DNA of 64,000 nt from Schistosoma haematobium (Eukaryota > Platyhelminthes > Trematoda > Strigeidida > Schistosomatidae). How positions within the stretch are numbered: the stretch's first letter is position 1; each line of letters begins with the position of its first letter. The stretch lies in NCBI RefSeq assembly GCF_000699445.3, contig NC_067200.1, positions 6,340,950 to 6,404,949 of the forward strand, written 5' to 3'. Below the pieces are notes generated by a model that worked only from the letters and a program-made list of their open reading frames with translations, searched no databases and was not told where the DNA came from. Shown here one piece after another: positions 10,188 to 25,100 of the stretch. The translations under genes and the position numbers were made by a program.

Positions 10188-13100
10188 CTAAAAAGCAAAA
10201 TATTGAACAGTAAAAGTTTAATTTAATTTCAGATGACTTGGATTATCATGTTGTTGATATTTTTGACTGAATTTGAATCAGTCTAGGTTGGCATATGGCA
10301 TCCTGTAATCATCGCCTCGATATAGTCTTTATGATACAATTTGATATCGAATAAATACAATGCGACTATCAGTGGAATCCAGGATACACGTTTTGCGCCA
10401 CTTAAGATTCGTCAGCTGAGTGTACCTGGACCCTAGAATTGATGTACACTGAGGGATCGGATTATAAATGAGGTCAATTTTAAAAGTATATTACTGAGTT
10501 GTATGATAAACCATAGGATATACCCTACGATTTCTAAGCCAAACTGTTGAGGATATATACAGTTCCTATACAATTGGGTACATTTGACAGGTTTCAAACA
10601 GAAAGAAACGTGGGTTATAGATTTTACTGCTAGACACATTACATCTATTCTACTTCAGTAAAAATGTAGTTACTTAACTATTCATGTACTTGTTACCGAT
10701 ATTTTTCAAAGGGAATTCCACTTTCCTTGGCTTTATAATACTTCATCTTAAGTTACGGAATAGGGAATAGCTTCTAATTCATAAAAGTAACTAGAATACT
10801 AGAAATTTCTATCAGTAATGATGTCTTATATGATCATGTTAAATCTACTTACATTTACTAACTGATCATATGGAGGTTGAATATATCACAGACTACTCAA
10901 TAATGATTTGATTATTTACTATTTTAAAATTAGTTACAATCTTTGGCAATTATTGAGTATATATTCATTTGGAAAGTACTAGAAACAGTTGTTCATTTCT
11001 TCTTCGTTTCAGTAGTAGTTATTTATCAAAAGTAATAGTTAGGTGTAACGTATGAAGCAGATATAAAAAGGATAAATAGCAATTGGAAAGGATTGCCCAG
11101 GACAACATTGGATAGAGAATGCTGGTGAAAGGTCTATGCTCATTCATGAGGGGTGACAGGCATAAGTAAGTAAGTATACAGACATAACATATTTACGGTT
11201 ATAACTGTACCATTAGATACCTACTTAGTGACTCTAATGTTTGTGTATTCACTGCAAGACATGAACATTTGAAGCTCGATCTATGAAGAGGCCACGGATG
11301 AACACAGTTGGTTCTTTTACTAGTACTCAACAACTATTTATTACTCACTGATTTAAAATGATACACTAACTCTGACGAATCTATGACAAATACACTACAC
11401 AAATTGAATCAATCTTCACGAAACATCATGAACTAAGAGAATGACATTATATGTGAAAATTATATTTGAAATATTCTCAGCGATTGAAATTTAACTAATT
11501 CCAACGTTTCGTCCAGCTAACTTGTCTGGACTTCTTCAGGGTAATAATCAAAATCAAAATTATCAAAGAAATATATAGCTTTTAACAATCAAGATTATAC
11601 TGTGTTAAACCAATCATATTTGGGTGTTGCTTTTTTTTGTAAAATAGGATAAAATGAGTCAGTTGACTACAAATCATGTGATGAATTCAACTACATGGAA
11701 ATACTTAACTGAGTAACAAATCGTATGTGTGTGAGTGTGTATGTATGTATGCATGTGTGAGAGATTGATATGAAGGAATAAATAAAGTTCAAGTTCAAGG
11801 ATGAAAAAATTTGATAATGAAAGATCGATGTGCATGTCAAAACATAAATTGTATTGTTTAGAAACTCATTCAGTTCTTTCAATAATAATAACGATGCATG
11901 TGATATTAAAAACAGGTTTAAACAAGAGATAGGTTCCAAATTTACTTGTCAAACGAAATTTGCCAGGTAGTTGCCATTTGAATACCATCTTTTCGGTTCA
12001 GGCTGTTCTTGTTCGCCCATATATGCAGAGCTTCTGCTGTCAATCTTTCTTTATGGGTGTTAAAACCTTTCTGAAGTATTTTGGTCCCTTCAAAATTAAT
12101 CTTGTGTCCTGTTTCTAACGCATGTAACGCTATCGCTGACTTATTTTCAAGTTTCTTTAAATCTACCGAGGATTTTGGAACATTTTTCAAGCATTGTTTG
12201 TGTTCCTTCAATCTTACATTTAATTGCCTGGATGTAAGATTGAAGGAACACAAACAATGCTTGAAAAATGTTCCAAAATCCTCGGTAGATTTAAAGAAAC
12301 TTGAAAATAAGTCAGCGATAGCGTTACATGCGTTAGAAACAGGACACAAGATTAATTTTGAAGGGACCAAAATACTTCAGAAAGGTTTTAACACCCATAA
12401 AGAAAGATTGACAGCAGAAGCTCTGCATATATGGGCGAACAAGAACAGCCTGAACCGAAAAGATGGTATTCAAATGGCAACTACCTGGCAAATTTCGTTT
12501 GACAAGTAAATTTGGAACCTATCTCTTGTTTAAACCTGTTTTTAATATCACATGCATCGTTATTATTATTGAAAGAACTGAATGAGTTTCTAAACAATAC
12601 AATTTATGTTTTGACATGCACATCGATCTTTCATTATCAAATTTTTTCATCCTTGAACTTGAACTTTATTTATTCCTTCATATCAATCTCTCACACATGC
12701 ATACATACATACACACTCACACACATACGATTTGTTACTCAGTTAAGTATTTCCATGTAGTTGAATTCATCACATGATTTGTAGTCAACTGACTCATTTT
12801 ATCCTATTTTACAAAAAAAAGCAACACCCAAATATGATTGGTTTAACACAGTATAATCTTGATTGTTAAAAGCTATATATTTCTTTGATAATTTTGATTT
12901 TGATTATTACCCTGAAGAAGTCCAGACAAGTTAGCTGGACGAAACGTTGGAATTAGTTAAATTTCAATCGCTGAGAATATTTCAAATATAATTTTCACAT
13001 ATAATGACTTCTCTATACTCGGCGCTCAATTACTGTCAAACTATTCGTTCTAATCTTGACGAATATTCGTATAAGAGAATGACATATTCTAAATTGCTCA

Positions 13101-13450
13101 ATCACCTCACCGATCTTTCATTTATGTTAATATGAATTCTAATTTCATTCAATCATAAAATAAAACTCTTAACAAAGTCTCTACATGTAAATCAAACTAT
13201 TTTATTATTTTAAACAAGGTATAGCATGTAAGGGTACATTCTTGTGAGTTGCCTTGTTTTGTTTTATTTTTCTTTCTTCTTTAAACAAAGAAAGAGAAAC
13301 ACGAAAATCCCACGACATAAACATAAAACAGAATGTTGTTTTTTATCAATAATTTATATGTTAGACTGTAATGAATGAACCTTGTTGTGAATTGTAGTCA
13401 TTAATTTTTTTTATATTTAGTGTAGACACTATGATTTCACAACTATTGTT

Positions 13451-13502
<52 letters not shown>

Positions 13503-16500
13503 TTTCATAGTTTAAATCATGGGTCATGAAACGTCTGTCATGTCCTTCCTGCTTTTCGCTGGGCTTTTTTTAAGGAAAAAAATAAACTACAGTCCCTCCT
13601 CCATAACGCAAACAATGAAAAGAAATAAACGAACAAGTTTCATCTTTTCATAATTTTAAAATAGCAGACAAAATGATCTCAAATGAGTACAGATAAAGTT
13701 ATGTTAAAACTAACGTTTAAAATAATCTCGTATCAGTTGGTTGGTATACTGGATAGCACACTGTTATCGGAGGGAATAGTTTGAATGTTATTCTATATAC
13801 ACTATCACAGCTGGTCAATAGATGATAAGGGGAGCAGTCGGTCATCATTACTGAAGAGTATATATATACATATAATATATGGTCTATGCTATTTATGTTT
13901 GTCAACATAAGTATTATGTAACACCAATCAGAAGTGGAATATCTGTTATCGGAAGGTTAAGGATATGAAATTGAAGAGAACGGTGCTGTAAACAGAGAGT
14001 AGTTGTTATAACAACAGGAATGAAGGAACGATGAAGTTTGTAAGCGATAAATGTTGGATGATGTGTATTTAACATAGTATATTAATTCGTTTCTAGCTCA
14101 TAAAATATGACAAACATTTGTATACAACTGAATTTCAACATACACTTTACTCAACAATTTAGCATAAATAATTTAAAACTGAAACATCGAACTCCAGTTA
14201 ATGTATGGGATGGGCGAGGAAAACAATTCAAACAACCTGTATCACTTTTGTATTTTTCGTAATGTTAATTAAAAGAAACGGAATGTAATTACTAAGTGAA
14301 TTCGTTTGATAATTATCAAGATGAATGATTAATATCTTAGTCATTGGCTTATTTCTAATAATTTCGTTTAATATTGTATTGGAGGACCTTTAAAAGATTT
14401 ATTATTAACAGTTATTTACTATATATACAATGGAATAAGATTGAAATGTCACCGGATGTGTGCACAGTCGAAGAGTCTTATATTAGAACGAAAACTATCC
14501 TGTGTGAAATGATTCTTGAAAGTTGTTCAATTAACACCAGTCTGTGTTGCAGACTATAATCTTATACTGTAGTTGACAAACAGGTCATAATAAATTTCAA
14601 GTAGAAGAGATTAGTAAAACTTGAATTTTATTACCGTCAATCCAAAATACAATTTTGATATTCTATTTCAGACATTTTATGAGAATTTACTTTTGTTCGT
14701 TCATGTAAAGTTGAAAATCAGGGACTATAGAATAAAACTGATTTAAAATCCCTTGACAGACCACATGGACAACCTGAGAGACTTCTATGATCTTTAATGA
14801 GCATTGATAAGGTGTTTCCCATAACAATCAAACAGTTGTTCAGTTCATCGTGATTACAAAACTATAATATAGAGCATCCACGATTTCCAATAGTATTGGT
14901 CTCGCTACTTAAAACTTATTAAGTAATACGAGTTAAAAGAAAATGTACCAATAAGATTGGCATGAGTGAGACAAATGGAGATTTGGCGAGACTACAATTT
15001 ATGGACGAATCAATCACGTATAAGATAACACGTCTCAGATTTTGGTGCGAAGTTCACTCATCCACTTGGATAAATAGGGTTTTGGCATTACAGCTGATGT
15101 CGGTTCCTGATGAAAACCCTAAATCTAATTTCTAACCTTAATCATCAACTGTAAATCATAATTCTAATTCCTCACACAGGTTTATAACACTCATTTGGTC
15201 CTGGTTATTACGTGGACACTCTCAAGGTCAGTCTAGCGTCGCCCAAAGGTCATCCATAAATTATAGTTTCACCGGAGATTCGAACAGTATAAGCATAAAA
15301 TTAATTGGATTTATCAGTTATTGCTGGTATATTTTACAATTTTGTTCAATTTTCAGTGGTCCTTGCTTATGTTGACTCATGAAGATTGTGTTCTAGAAGA
15401 CAAAAATAACTGGAGAAAATCGTTGTCTGTCATTAAAGAATTTCGGTACAATGACTGTATAAAGCTTGAAACGATAAAGTTGTTTGACTAGGTAGCATTA
15501 AAATTTATCACAGTTTAGCCTCGACTTCGGCTGATTACTAACTACAAAATCAGTAGTACTATCTCATTTGAAAGCAACATAGTCACATGAATCTCTGATT
15601 GAAGTGAAACTAGGTAAGTTTTTTTCCCATACATACATCAAACTACAAAGAAACCAAGCGTATGAATATTCCCTTGATAATATGTCAGTAGAAACTTCAG
15701 TGTAAAAGTTTATTTGAAATATATTTGAAAAAGATTATTTAGAAAAATAGGACTATAAATATTAAATTATGCTATTAAAAGTGAATCTCCTTGACACTGT
15801 ATGGGACATATTAAAAAACCGACTGCAAATACCTTATTCCTTTATTCCTCGTAGTAACGTATTCTATCTAGTGCACCACAACACAAAGCCCTAATGAAAA
15901 GGTTCTTGTTGATTACATTTGGGGATATCTTGAACAAACACCACAGTAAATACTTGTGATCAAGGTAGTTACCCAGTGCTTATTGAGAAAAAAAGGCTAA
16001 AACTACCAACCATCCTATTCAGACATATATTTATTGTAGTAAGTACACTTTGTCTACAGGGAATGTAACTTGGATTCTGTTGTTGTGAAAAAAGACTACG
16101 GAAAACTTTGTACATTCAAATAAATTCATCAAAAATTATCAAGTAAATGACTATAGTGAATTAAAGGTCTTATTCTTATTACTTCATTAGTTATGATCAA
16201 AAAAGTGTCAAAACGTTTTCCGGAACTACTCTTGTCATCTGAAACAAAAGTCATTTACTCTCAGTTAAGATGGGAGACATACACATACAACTATCTACTC
16301 AATACTAAAACTGTTTGTTAGATCTATTTGATTTCCTTATCTCCATCTTTCTAACTTCATAGAACAAATGCATTTGCAACCAGTGATGGAACACAGGATG
16401 TAAGATTCGTTGATGCTGGAATCCGTCGTCAAAATATTCTTACATCGCCTTTTTGATGTTCACATTAAATTTAGTAGCTTGCCTGAACCCTACTTTTCTT

Positions 16501-19500
16501 TTTTCTTTAACACGTTATACTACTTTTCAATATTCAGTAACTTATGTCATTTTCACTTATTTTTGAGTATATGTTATAGAATTTACATGAACCTGTGACA
16601 TTTTATCGACTTCTTAATTTAACTGCATCCTCTTAAAATTCCTGACGATTTGTTTTCATGTGTTTAACGTGCATTTGACATTTGTTTTCTCGCAAAACTT
16701 TTATCTAGTTCAAAAAGTCACCGTTTCGACTTGTTGCTTTCTACTGTTGAATTTGACACAACTGCTAAATATTACTTGGTATAACGTATGCTCTTGGTGA
16801 ATTGTTCTTATGTAACCAGATCATGAAGTACTTATTCCCAGATCGTACCTAATTATCCGTAATTTTTTGAGGTTTCTCCCGATCTAAGTTCTATTAGCTG
16901 TATATATAAGCATTTATTTAATAATAGTATCTTATTTTGAACAAATCATATTGCTTTGGATTTGGAATTTCATGAGTGACTCAATCATTTGATCTAAATC
17001 TTAGAGCGAATCTCACCAAATGTACTGAAGTAAACTTTACTCGACAGTAAAATATATATTCTAACATAATTCTAACTCACCTTAACTGTGAATATGCAAT
17101 GTCGTTTTGAAAGTCAGTTTCCGCTTGGATTGGATCATCGCCTTCAATGCTAAATAAAAGGGAACAGAAAAAAATCAAACACAATAAAACATAGCAAACA
17201 TGGTAAAACGAACGAACTCAGCTCTATTCTAAAATATTCTCTCTCCTTTTAAATTTCATGGTGAAGTCATCCAGTTAAAAGATCGATACTTAGTATCTTT
17301 TTTCAAAGTAGAGTAAAATCGGTGCAAGAATTCTATTCTGATGGCTTATATCTGTAAATATAGGACCAAATAAACTAACATTTATCTGAAAATACAACAT
17401 TATTAGACGATGTGAAAATAATTAGTCAAGATTTGGAAGCTTCGATTAACAAGATATTCGTCAATCAATTAAACGCTTTATAAATGACAACAAAAGAAAT
17501 GAATAGAATATACCTCAAATCAGTCTTCATTATTATGTCAGTTGACCTGTATGCACTACTCAATGATAACAGAACAAAAACATGTATAGAACTGTATATG
17601 ATACATGACTGTATACAACCGTAGTATCAGAAACTAGAAAAAAAACATATGTTAGGAGTTATACTTACAAAATAGATAATCAACTTGAAAGAAATGGGAT
17701 TTTAGAAAGTAGGTAGCACAAAGTAACAGACATATGAAGGGGTAAAAGATTATTGATGCGCATAAAATTAGGTGCTAAGATGTTGAAATAAAAAAATTAC
17801 CGATTTGAATGAATGGTCGGTTACGAAAAAGAAATACTTATTATTCGATGAAAAGTACGAGGCCTAAAGACGTTAAATTAATGCTCAAACTAATAGTGTC
17901 GAGTTCATCTACTCATATTTAAGAAACAATGATGACAGTATGTGACAGTAGATGTTCAGTGTTTAAGATATTCGAATTTGAGCCTCCAGGTGACAGGTTC
18001 AAATATTGAACCACCCACCTGTGTTTTGGAAATCGGTTAGTATCATTGGATTCAAGCCTAGCATATTAATCTGTACTTGGTGAATGAGTTGAAATAAAAT
18101 AAACTTGAATAAAAACTATTCATTTGTAATGTTTATTGAAAACTTATTTCCATATTTTGACCAGTAGACTACCACTAGTAAAATATTCATGAAGTGAATG
18201 CAGTACAGTGTGTGTGTTTGCCATACGTTTGAACTTCATTTTGTGAACCAAACCACAAATATATTCTTCCTCCTTAAATTTCTGAGCTTATATTGAATAA
18301 ATGGATTATGGTTAACAGCGGAATCCAGGACGGCTGTTTTCACATATATGGGAGTCTTCAGCTGGATGTACTTGCATCCTAGAGTTGATGATCCCTCCGG
18401 ATGAACACATGCCGAATAAGGCTGATCAAAATCCGGTCAAGATGTCAACAACTAGATAATCTAAGCCATTACAATTTAAGTTAAAATTCATACGGGTTGA
18501 ATAAGTGGACAGATGTCTGAATAATGTGTTGGACGTTTCAAGCTAAAGCTACTAGGTTTAAGTCCTAATATGAAAATTAACACTTCAACATAACTACATC
18601 CGGTTGAAGAGTCCCAAATCAAATGAAATACACATCTGGAATCCACCTCAACCCAAATTCTATCTGTTCTACGTAAACATGTAAAGAATGTTTATGTTGA
18701 GACAATCATTCAAAATATCAATAATTCAAAACACTCTTCACTAAACTGTACGAACAGTCAGAGTAAAACCGATTCTAACAGACATGTTTCTACTGTACTT
18801 CATATTCTTTGTCACAAGACATTACATATGCATATGTAATTATTTTCACTATTGGATTCATGAGTAGATGTAAACTAAACCACCATTGGGAACCTGTAAG
18901 CACTGGATGGCCGTTTCGTCCTAGTATGGGACTACTCAGCATTGCACATCCACAAGTACGCATGCGGGACCCAAGTACAGGAACTTTGGTCTCGAGCAAA
19001 CACTTGACTTTTAGACCTGACGGTATTAATGTCTAACTTCAATCGATGCATGGTCTCTCCCAACCCTTCAAACATTGTCATCGGTGGTTTATGTCTTACA
19101 CCTGACACGGATTATGCTCTATTTGTCACGACTTCAATGATGCTTTAGCTTAGGTCAACTCATGAATCGAACAGAGAAAATACTACAATCTCCACAAATC
19201 CTCATACTGATATATTTATTTGTTTATAAAAACAAATCGTTGAGTCGCGCCGTTTGAACCCTCAGCAAAATGTTTGTATATTAATACAAACACTTATCTT
19301 TGTGAACTATTCTCCGTTTATGACAATAAACATCAGTTCATTACTGACTGTATTTCATTATTTGATTTGTTTGAAATGACAAAGAAGATTTACTTCTTAT
19401 GAAGATGCTTTTGTTAGAAATGTTGTGTACTTTAAACTATGAAATGGCTAATCACTGAGATTTCATTGTTGTTCTAAACAATACTATCAGAGCCTACTTC

Positions 19501-21932
19501 ATGCCGAATTGAGCTTTCCAGTCATTCCACAAACGTTGATTCAATTCTTTCTAATAGCCTTATATGTGATTGATTGTCTTCATTTGTACTTGCATTAACC
19601 TTGAATATCCATTTCAGTCGACCTCTGACCATGTATTTAACTGAGCTCTACAGTATGGGTTGATGTTACTATTGATTGTCAAATAATTTGAATTCCATCC
19701 TTCTTGAATTTCCACATCATACTTGTAGTTTCGTTGCTTCATAATTTTGACATCTCAATCGAATTTATGTTCATGATTGTTCACATAGATTGATTTCAGT
19801 GATGTATTACTTCCTGTGAAATAGACACTGGTGATATTGGCCAAAACTACAATGTCAACTTCCGAACTAAACCATTCAGTTCAAGCAACACAACGCCAAC
19901 GATATGCGTAAGTTCACTGAATTATTTAAGCGTGATTGTGAATGCACAAATATGTGTAAAAAGAAAATCAAATCAAAGAAAGATATACTTACACTGGATA
20001 TCTTTGACGTTCAGCCCGTTCACGTTGTAAAGCGATGAAAAAGGCAGCATTCCAGAACCTCATTGACTGCCAAATCACTTGATCTTTCAATAATACATAA
20101 AGATATTTTTGCTCAGCGGTACCATTTGAAGAGACAGCTGAAAACAGTAAATAATGCAAATAAGATGATGAGTGTTATAATATCTCACAAAACATAGAAT
20201 GCTTCTATAACGACATGAATAAATATTTCATGAAAAACACGGACCGATTAAAGTTAGTTTACTGTTGAAAACGTGGAAGGTTGAGACAACCGTCTAGTCA
20301 TAATACGGGACTCCTCAGAAACGTACATTCACGGACTCGAAGGCAGGAGTCGGACCCAGGACCTACAGTCTCATATACAATTACTAAATCGTGTCAGGTG
20401 TGAGGAAGGTATCCACTGAAGACAATGTAAAATAGTCTCACATTATCGTGGATCTTTTGAAATCGGGGTTGTACGTCAATGAATTTCGGCACAGTAGTAT
20501 CGATGTTAAGCGTCAGCACGCGAGAGTAAAAGTCCTGTACCCAATCCCCTCTCTCAGCTTCGTGGATGCCCACTGCTCAGGAATCTCATGCCAGGATGAA
20601 ACGGTCTCCCAGTGCTTTTATGTTTTTAATGGCAGTCTAACATTGATCAGTTCATGATTTCAATGAAATTCAATAACCTCCACAACTTCCAGTTGGCTAC
20701 ACCACATCAATATTATCAGTTTATCGCTCTATCAATGCTTGCATTAATGTTTAGATTAATATACTTTAAAAAGAGATTCTGGCTATCACATAAGGTGACT
20801 CTTTGATATCATGAATCGATTAAAGTTAGGCACTAAAATTATGGGGTGCCAGCTCAGTGGTCTAGAGGTTGCGTTCGCGCACAGAACTGAACTTTCTGGA
20901 TTCTATTCCTACATGAGAGATCTAGGATGCGCACTGTTGACGAGTTCCATACTAAGACGAAACGACCATCCAGTATATCCAGGTTTCCAGTGGTCATCTA
21001 ATTTTATTCATTTCTTGACTTTAATAAAACTTAATAATTTCCACAATCCCTCATCAGCTTTACTTACTTTCATGGTATAATGAGAAACTTAAATGCATAA
21101 TGATATAAGCTGGAGTATAATCTTCATTTTCGCTACATTGATTTAATAATGGACCAATGAATAAAGCCAATTGTTCCAGAAGTTGATTAGGTATACATTT
21201 CATACCCTTTGTCTATAAATGAAGGGGGATGTACAATCAAAGTTTTACTAATTGGTTAAACATAAAAGCGAAAAAAGGCTATAAAAAGTTCTGAAAACAA
21301 TTAATTATGGATGAATAAATTTGAAGAATTTATCATTTCAAGATACTACTTATAAAATGTAATAGTACTCTATTTTTGCAGTATAAAAATTCTAGGAACG
21401 TTTTGTCCAATCTGACCCAAACATTTTGAACTAATATTAATAGTACAGAATTATTCATGATCAATTTTGAACTTAGACGTAAGTCATTTCTTAGGTGATA
21501 TGAATTGTTATACAGCTTGATTTAACTGGAATTGAAAGAAAGTAGTTCTAAAGATGAATACAATATATATTATAAGTATATGTAAATATTTTGGAATATT
21601 ACACTATAAACTTGCGTTACAACATGCGCGTAGAAATTACTACGAATACAACTATTTGCTGAATATGATTAAGTAGTAAAAACAATATACAAAAGAGTTA
21701 AAGTGAAGAGAGTAGGAATAGAACATAAACAGACACAAGTTGGGATTGAATAAATGAGAAATATGTACAGGTGAAAAGTAAACAATCGTTTGCTTTTATT
21801 TCAAACTCCTCAGAAGTAATTGTTAACAACCTAGAGACTTTGATGACAGGATCACTCATTCACACTATTTCATGTGATAACGATAATAAGTAAATTTCGA
21901 TAATGATATTAGAAGACGAAGATTATCAGAAC

Positions 21933-21969
<37 letters not shown>

Positions 21970-22097
21970 TGACATATTAGCGCAATACATTTCGAACAAT
22001 CTGGTCGCACATATACTTGTTAAGAGCATTTATATATAAAGATAAAAGGTCAACTAGACAGGAAACGGGGTAAGAGGAGATAAGGATAATGAAAAGA

Positions 22098-22148
<51 letters not shown>

Positions 22149-25100
22149 TGAACACAAAGCGAAACCTAATCACTCTGGATAATAAGTCAATATTAATAAG
22201 TAATCTGAATTTCAGTCACTTTGTAATGAGATATCAAGCGCTACTTTATCCACGAGAGGATATCAGTTTCTAAAATATTGTTTGAAATATTGCCGTTCAT
22301 CAAGATTAGACTATCAATGATATCCTTGAGCAAATCAGCAATATGCTTTTGACCTAAATCATTGCAGACATCAGATGGAAGAAACTAAAATCTTTAGTGG
22401 GATGACTGTTATATGAACGCTATTTCAAAATGAGAACTTCACAGAATCACTTGACTCATCTCAATACGAAAACATATTCTCCATGAAATGACAAAATAAT
22501 AGTTTACTTGAGATTTTAGTTCTTTGGCAAATCTTGAACGACCACTATGCCTCTGAAATCAGAAAGTGAAAATTAGTCAAATCATCATTAATTTTTCGGG
22601 AAAAAGATATATTATGTTCAATTTGTTTATTTCAAGTGGACTTCAGCCATTTTTATTTCATTACTTACGCCATATTACTTAATATGCTTTCAGTAGTATT
22701 CCGTTTTCAATCATAGTTTATTGGCTTGTTATGACAATTCACTGACCGATTACTTTTGCTACTAGATGTAAAGAAGCAGTATTTTACTTCCATAATTCCC
22801 CTGAAAATTCGTTTAAGCACGAAAAATTTTGGGTACTGCTGATATACTAGGGTTATGGGAAATCAGATAAACTCAAAGATGTTTTATTTACGTTTAGACA
22901 ATTATGAAACATAACTCCGAATGGAGTCCCTCCGGAGGCCACTGCCGGTCCCAAACCCGGATAAAGGAGGAGGGTTGTGCATGGGGCTAGCCACTCCACC
23001 CCGTAGAAAACTAACTCGCTAAAAAAACGCCAACCAAAAAAATTATTCAAACCATTTAAACTCTACCTTTTGAGTCAGAAGGTTTTCATTTAGAACAGTT
23101 AAGACGCCTCATGATGAAAGCCGAGTTCCTTCGGAAGTCACGAGACTGGTACCCCTTCTGACAACCAGAGCAACCATTTGTTTAGGTACATGTGATGCTC
23201 ATACAATGTCGGGGACTGAGAGAGTCTTCCAAATCGCTGCAGAAATGAGGAGATACAACCTGGAGATGCTTGGGATTAGTGAAACACATTGGACACAAGT
23301 TCGACAACAAAGACTAGCTTCAGAGGATCTTCTGTTATACTCCGGCCATGAAGAAGAAAAAGCCCCACATACACAAGGAGTTGCATTGATGCTGTCCAAA
23401 CAAGCACAAAATGCACTTATAGGATGGGAACCTCATGGACCAAGGATCATCAAAGCCTCCTTCAAAACAAAGAAGGAGGGCATTTCAATGAATATCATCC
23501 AATGCTATGTTCCTACCAACGACTGTAATGCAGACGTTAAAGATCAGTTTTACGATATGCTGAAGTCAATCGTCTAGAAGTGCCCAACAAACGACCTGAC
23601 CATTCTGATGGGAGATTTCAATGCCAAGGTTGGAACGGACAACACTGGATATGAAGACATCATGGGACGACACGGACTGGGAGAAAGGAACGAAAATGGT
23701 GAGAGATTTGCAAACCTATGTGCCTTCAATAAACTGGTCATAGGCGGCACTATATTCCCACATAAATGCATTCACAAAACCACATGGACTTCACCGGATC
23801 ACACCTCGCATAACCAAATCGACCATATCTACATCAACAAAAATTTCAGGAGGACGATGCAGGACGTGCGAACCAAGAGAGGAACTGATGTAGCATCGGA
23901 TCATCACTTGCTGGTCGCCAAGATGAAATTGAAACTCAAGAAGCACTAGATAACGGAGCGGACAACAGCACAAAAGTTTAATACGGCTTTTCTTCAGGAT
24001 ACTGACAAACTCAATAAATTCAAGACAGTCCTCAGCAGCAAGTTCCAGGCCTTTCATGATCTACTCAATGGAGAAGGAACTACTGTGGATAGCAACTGGA
24101 AGGGGATCAAAGAAGCAATCACTTCAACATGTCGTGGGGTCCTGGGTCACAAGAAGCACCATCACAAGGAATGGATCACTGTTGATACACTGGATAAGAT
24201 TCAAGAAAGGAGGAACAAGGAAGCAGCAATCAATACCAGACGAACAAGAGCAGGAAAAGCCAAGGCACAAGCTGAATACACAGAAGTAAACAAGCAAGTG
24301 AAGAGGAGAATAAGAACTGACAAAAGTAAATATGTGGAAGATTTAGCAATGACGGCGGAAAATGCTGCAAGAGAAGGAAACGTGAGACAATTGTATGACA
24401 TAACAAAGAAACTCTCTGGAAATCACCGTAAACCAGAACGACCAGTGAAAAGCAAGGAAGGCAAGGTTATCACCAACATTGAAGAACAACGAAACAGGTG
24501 GGTAGAACACTTCAAAGAACTCTTGAATCGACCAGCCCCACTGGACCTACCCAACATGGAAGCAGCACCTACGGACCTCCCAATCGATGCTGGCCCACCA
24601 ACAATTGAAGAAATCAGCATGGCCATCAGACAAATCAAGAGTGGCAAAGCAGCAGGACCAGACAACATTCCAGCAGAGGCACTAAAAGCAGACGTAGTGG
24701 CAAATGCAAGGATACTCCACATTCTCTTCAATAAGATTTTGGATGAGGAACAAGTACCAAAAGACTGGAAAGAAGGACTCCTGATCAAAATACCGAAGAA
24801 AGCCGATCTCAGCAAATGTGATAACTACAGGGGCATCACTCTTTTCTCAATACCGGGAAAAGCCTTCAACAGGGTATTGTTAAACAGGATGAAGGACTGC
24901 GTAGACGCCCAACTTCGAGACCAACAGGCAGGATTTCATAAGGATAGATCGTGTACAGACCAAATCGCAACTCTACGGATCATTGTGGAACAATCAATTT
25001 AATGGAATTCGTCACTCTATATCAACTTCATTGACTACGAGAAAGGATTTGATAGCGTGGACAGGACAACACAATAGAAGCTTCTTCGATACTACAGCGT

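Larger units (their letters stand above)
11448..13071. mobile_element. Penelope-like element, head-to-head inverted dimer
   Basis: Arms at 11445-12219 and 12232-13006 are reverse complements over 775 bp with a 12-bp spacer. All the parts I compared were identical, with no length difference. The whole unit lies between two copies of TAAGAGAATGACAT (11434-11447 and 13072-13085). Each arm carries a GIY-YIG-type coding end, a 3' non-coding region and a hammerhead-like motif near its outer end. The right side has about 65 bp (13007-13071) not present on the left. It sits in the last intron of the KIAA0513-like gene. Confidence 0.8.

Noticed and set aside
12081..12509. 142-residue open frame (and its mirror at 11942-12370)
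   Set aside because: The first third is the antisense of the opposite palindrome arm; only the part from 12231 onward (and its mirror) is genuine Penelope-like coding sequence.
18790..19036. Overlapping frames on both strands near 18.8-19.0 kb
   Set aside because: Both lie inside a hammerhead SINE; the same peptides appear wherever the SINE occurs.
24423..24815. 130-residue reverse frame inside the RTE element
   Set aside because: Shadow of the reverse transcriptase frame on the other strand.
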